A stretch of 64,000 nt of DNA, taken from Megascapheus bottae. Taxonomy: Eukaryota > Chordata > Mammalia > Rodentia > Geomyidae. Made by a program: the position numbers and the translations under genes. The DNA is taken from positions 2,604,001-2,668,000 of the forward strand of contig JANJXV010000099.1 in assembly GCA_024803745.1 (NCBI GenBank), read 5' to 3'. Positions 63,741 to 64,000 of the stretch are shown piece after piece. The first letter of the stretch is position 1. Each line of letters begins with the position of its first letter. The notes under the pieces were generated by a model. It was given only the letters and a program-made list of their open reading frames with translations. It did not search any database and was not told the origin of the DNA.

Positions 63741-64000
63741 AAGGAAAAAAATTGGAGATTGGAGATCATTTTCTAAAAAGAATATATAGAAATAGTAGTT
63801 CAAAATGTAGAAAGAAGTTCAATATTAACAGTCATGAGAAAAATTAAAATTACAATGAAATCATTACTTTAAATATGTTAATATAAATATAGTTTTAAAC
63901 AAAAAGATCCACGTACACACACACAAACACACACACACACACACACTTATACAATAAAACAACTTTCAAAGTCTATTACTGGGAAGGTAGTGAGAAGAAG

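Overview
The window reads as nuclear DNA of a geomyoid rodent (kangaroo rat, pocket mouse or relative). The basis is the very dense SINE population. One type is tRNA/ID-like, with a 'GGTAGAGTGCTTGCCTAGCA' box and a 'CCAGAAGTGGTGCTGTGGCTCAAGTG' type right half split by an A-rich linker. The other is a B1-like/ID-like dimer. Both match the SINE style known from Geomyoidea. LINE-1 and long TC, GT and TTTC microsatellites fill much of the rest. The genus is inference. There are no prokaryotic features, rRNA, tRNA genes or CRISPR arrays.

The dominant structure is a large direct (tandem) duplication. Copy A (1 to about 24,040) and copy B (40,317 to 64,000) are collinear along the full visible length. 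The offset is 40,316 at the start and drifts to 39,960 at the end. Most of that drift is one 346-bp stretch present in A (16,624-16,969) and absent from B; microsatellite length changes and small indels account for the rest. A already matches B at its first base and B still matches A at its last base, so the unit continues beyond both edges.

Each copy carries the same landmarks in the same order: two LINE-1 3' ends (antisense); a SINE-rich stretch; a coding-like but unrecognised minus-strand region (A 6.2-7.9 kb); a minus-strand broken exon resembling the Ras-exchanger N-terminal (REM) part of RalGDS-family proteins (A 8.6-8.9 kb); a GC-richer region with a few exon-like pieces (A 11.4-16.3 kb); a rearranged LINE-1; and a minus-strand KRAB zinc-finger locus (A 17.7-22.75 kb) with separate KRAB-A, KRAB-B and C2H2-array exons. 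In both copies the zinc-finger exon has a stop before the fingers and a shared frameshift inside the array. Copy B has further lesions, including loss of the AG splice acceptor of the zinc-finger exon. In copy A the three exons still join in frame into a KRAB-A + KRAB-B + linker reading frame that ends just before the fingers.

Between the copies (24.0-40.3 kb) lies a second, older rearrangement. A flanking segment and parts of an antisense LINE-1 are repeated with a period of about 7.26 kb (25,524-~29,870 against 31,476-37,275), giving L1 fragment / flank / full-length L1 / flank / truncated L1. The flank itself is an inverted, more diverged copy of A 8.93-10.27 kb, the region just 5' of the RalGDS-like exon. 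The window therefore holds four copies of that segment, two in each orientation. By eye the inverted copies are the most diverged, the 7.26-kb copies intermediate and the 40-kb copies the most alike, which suggests the order of events. No gene here is demonstrably intact; the KRAB loci are the best candidates for residual function.
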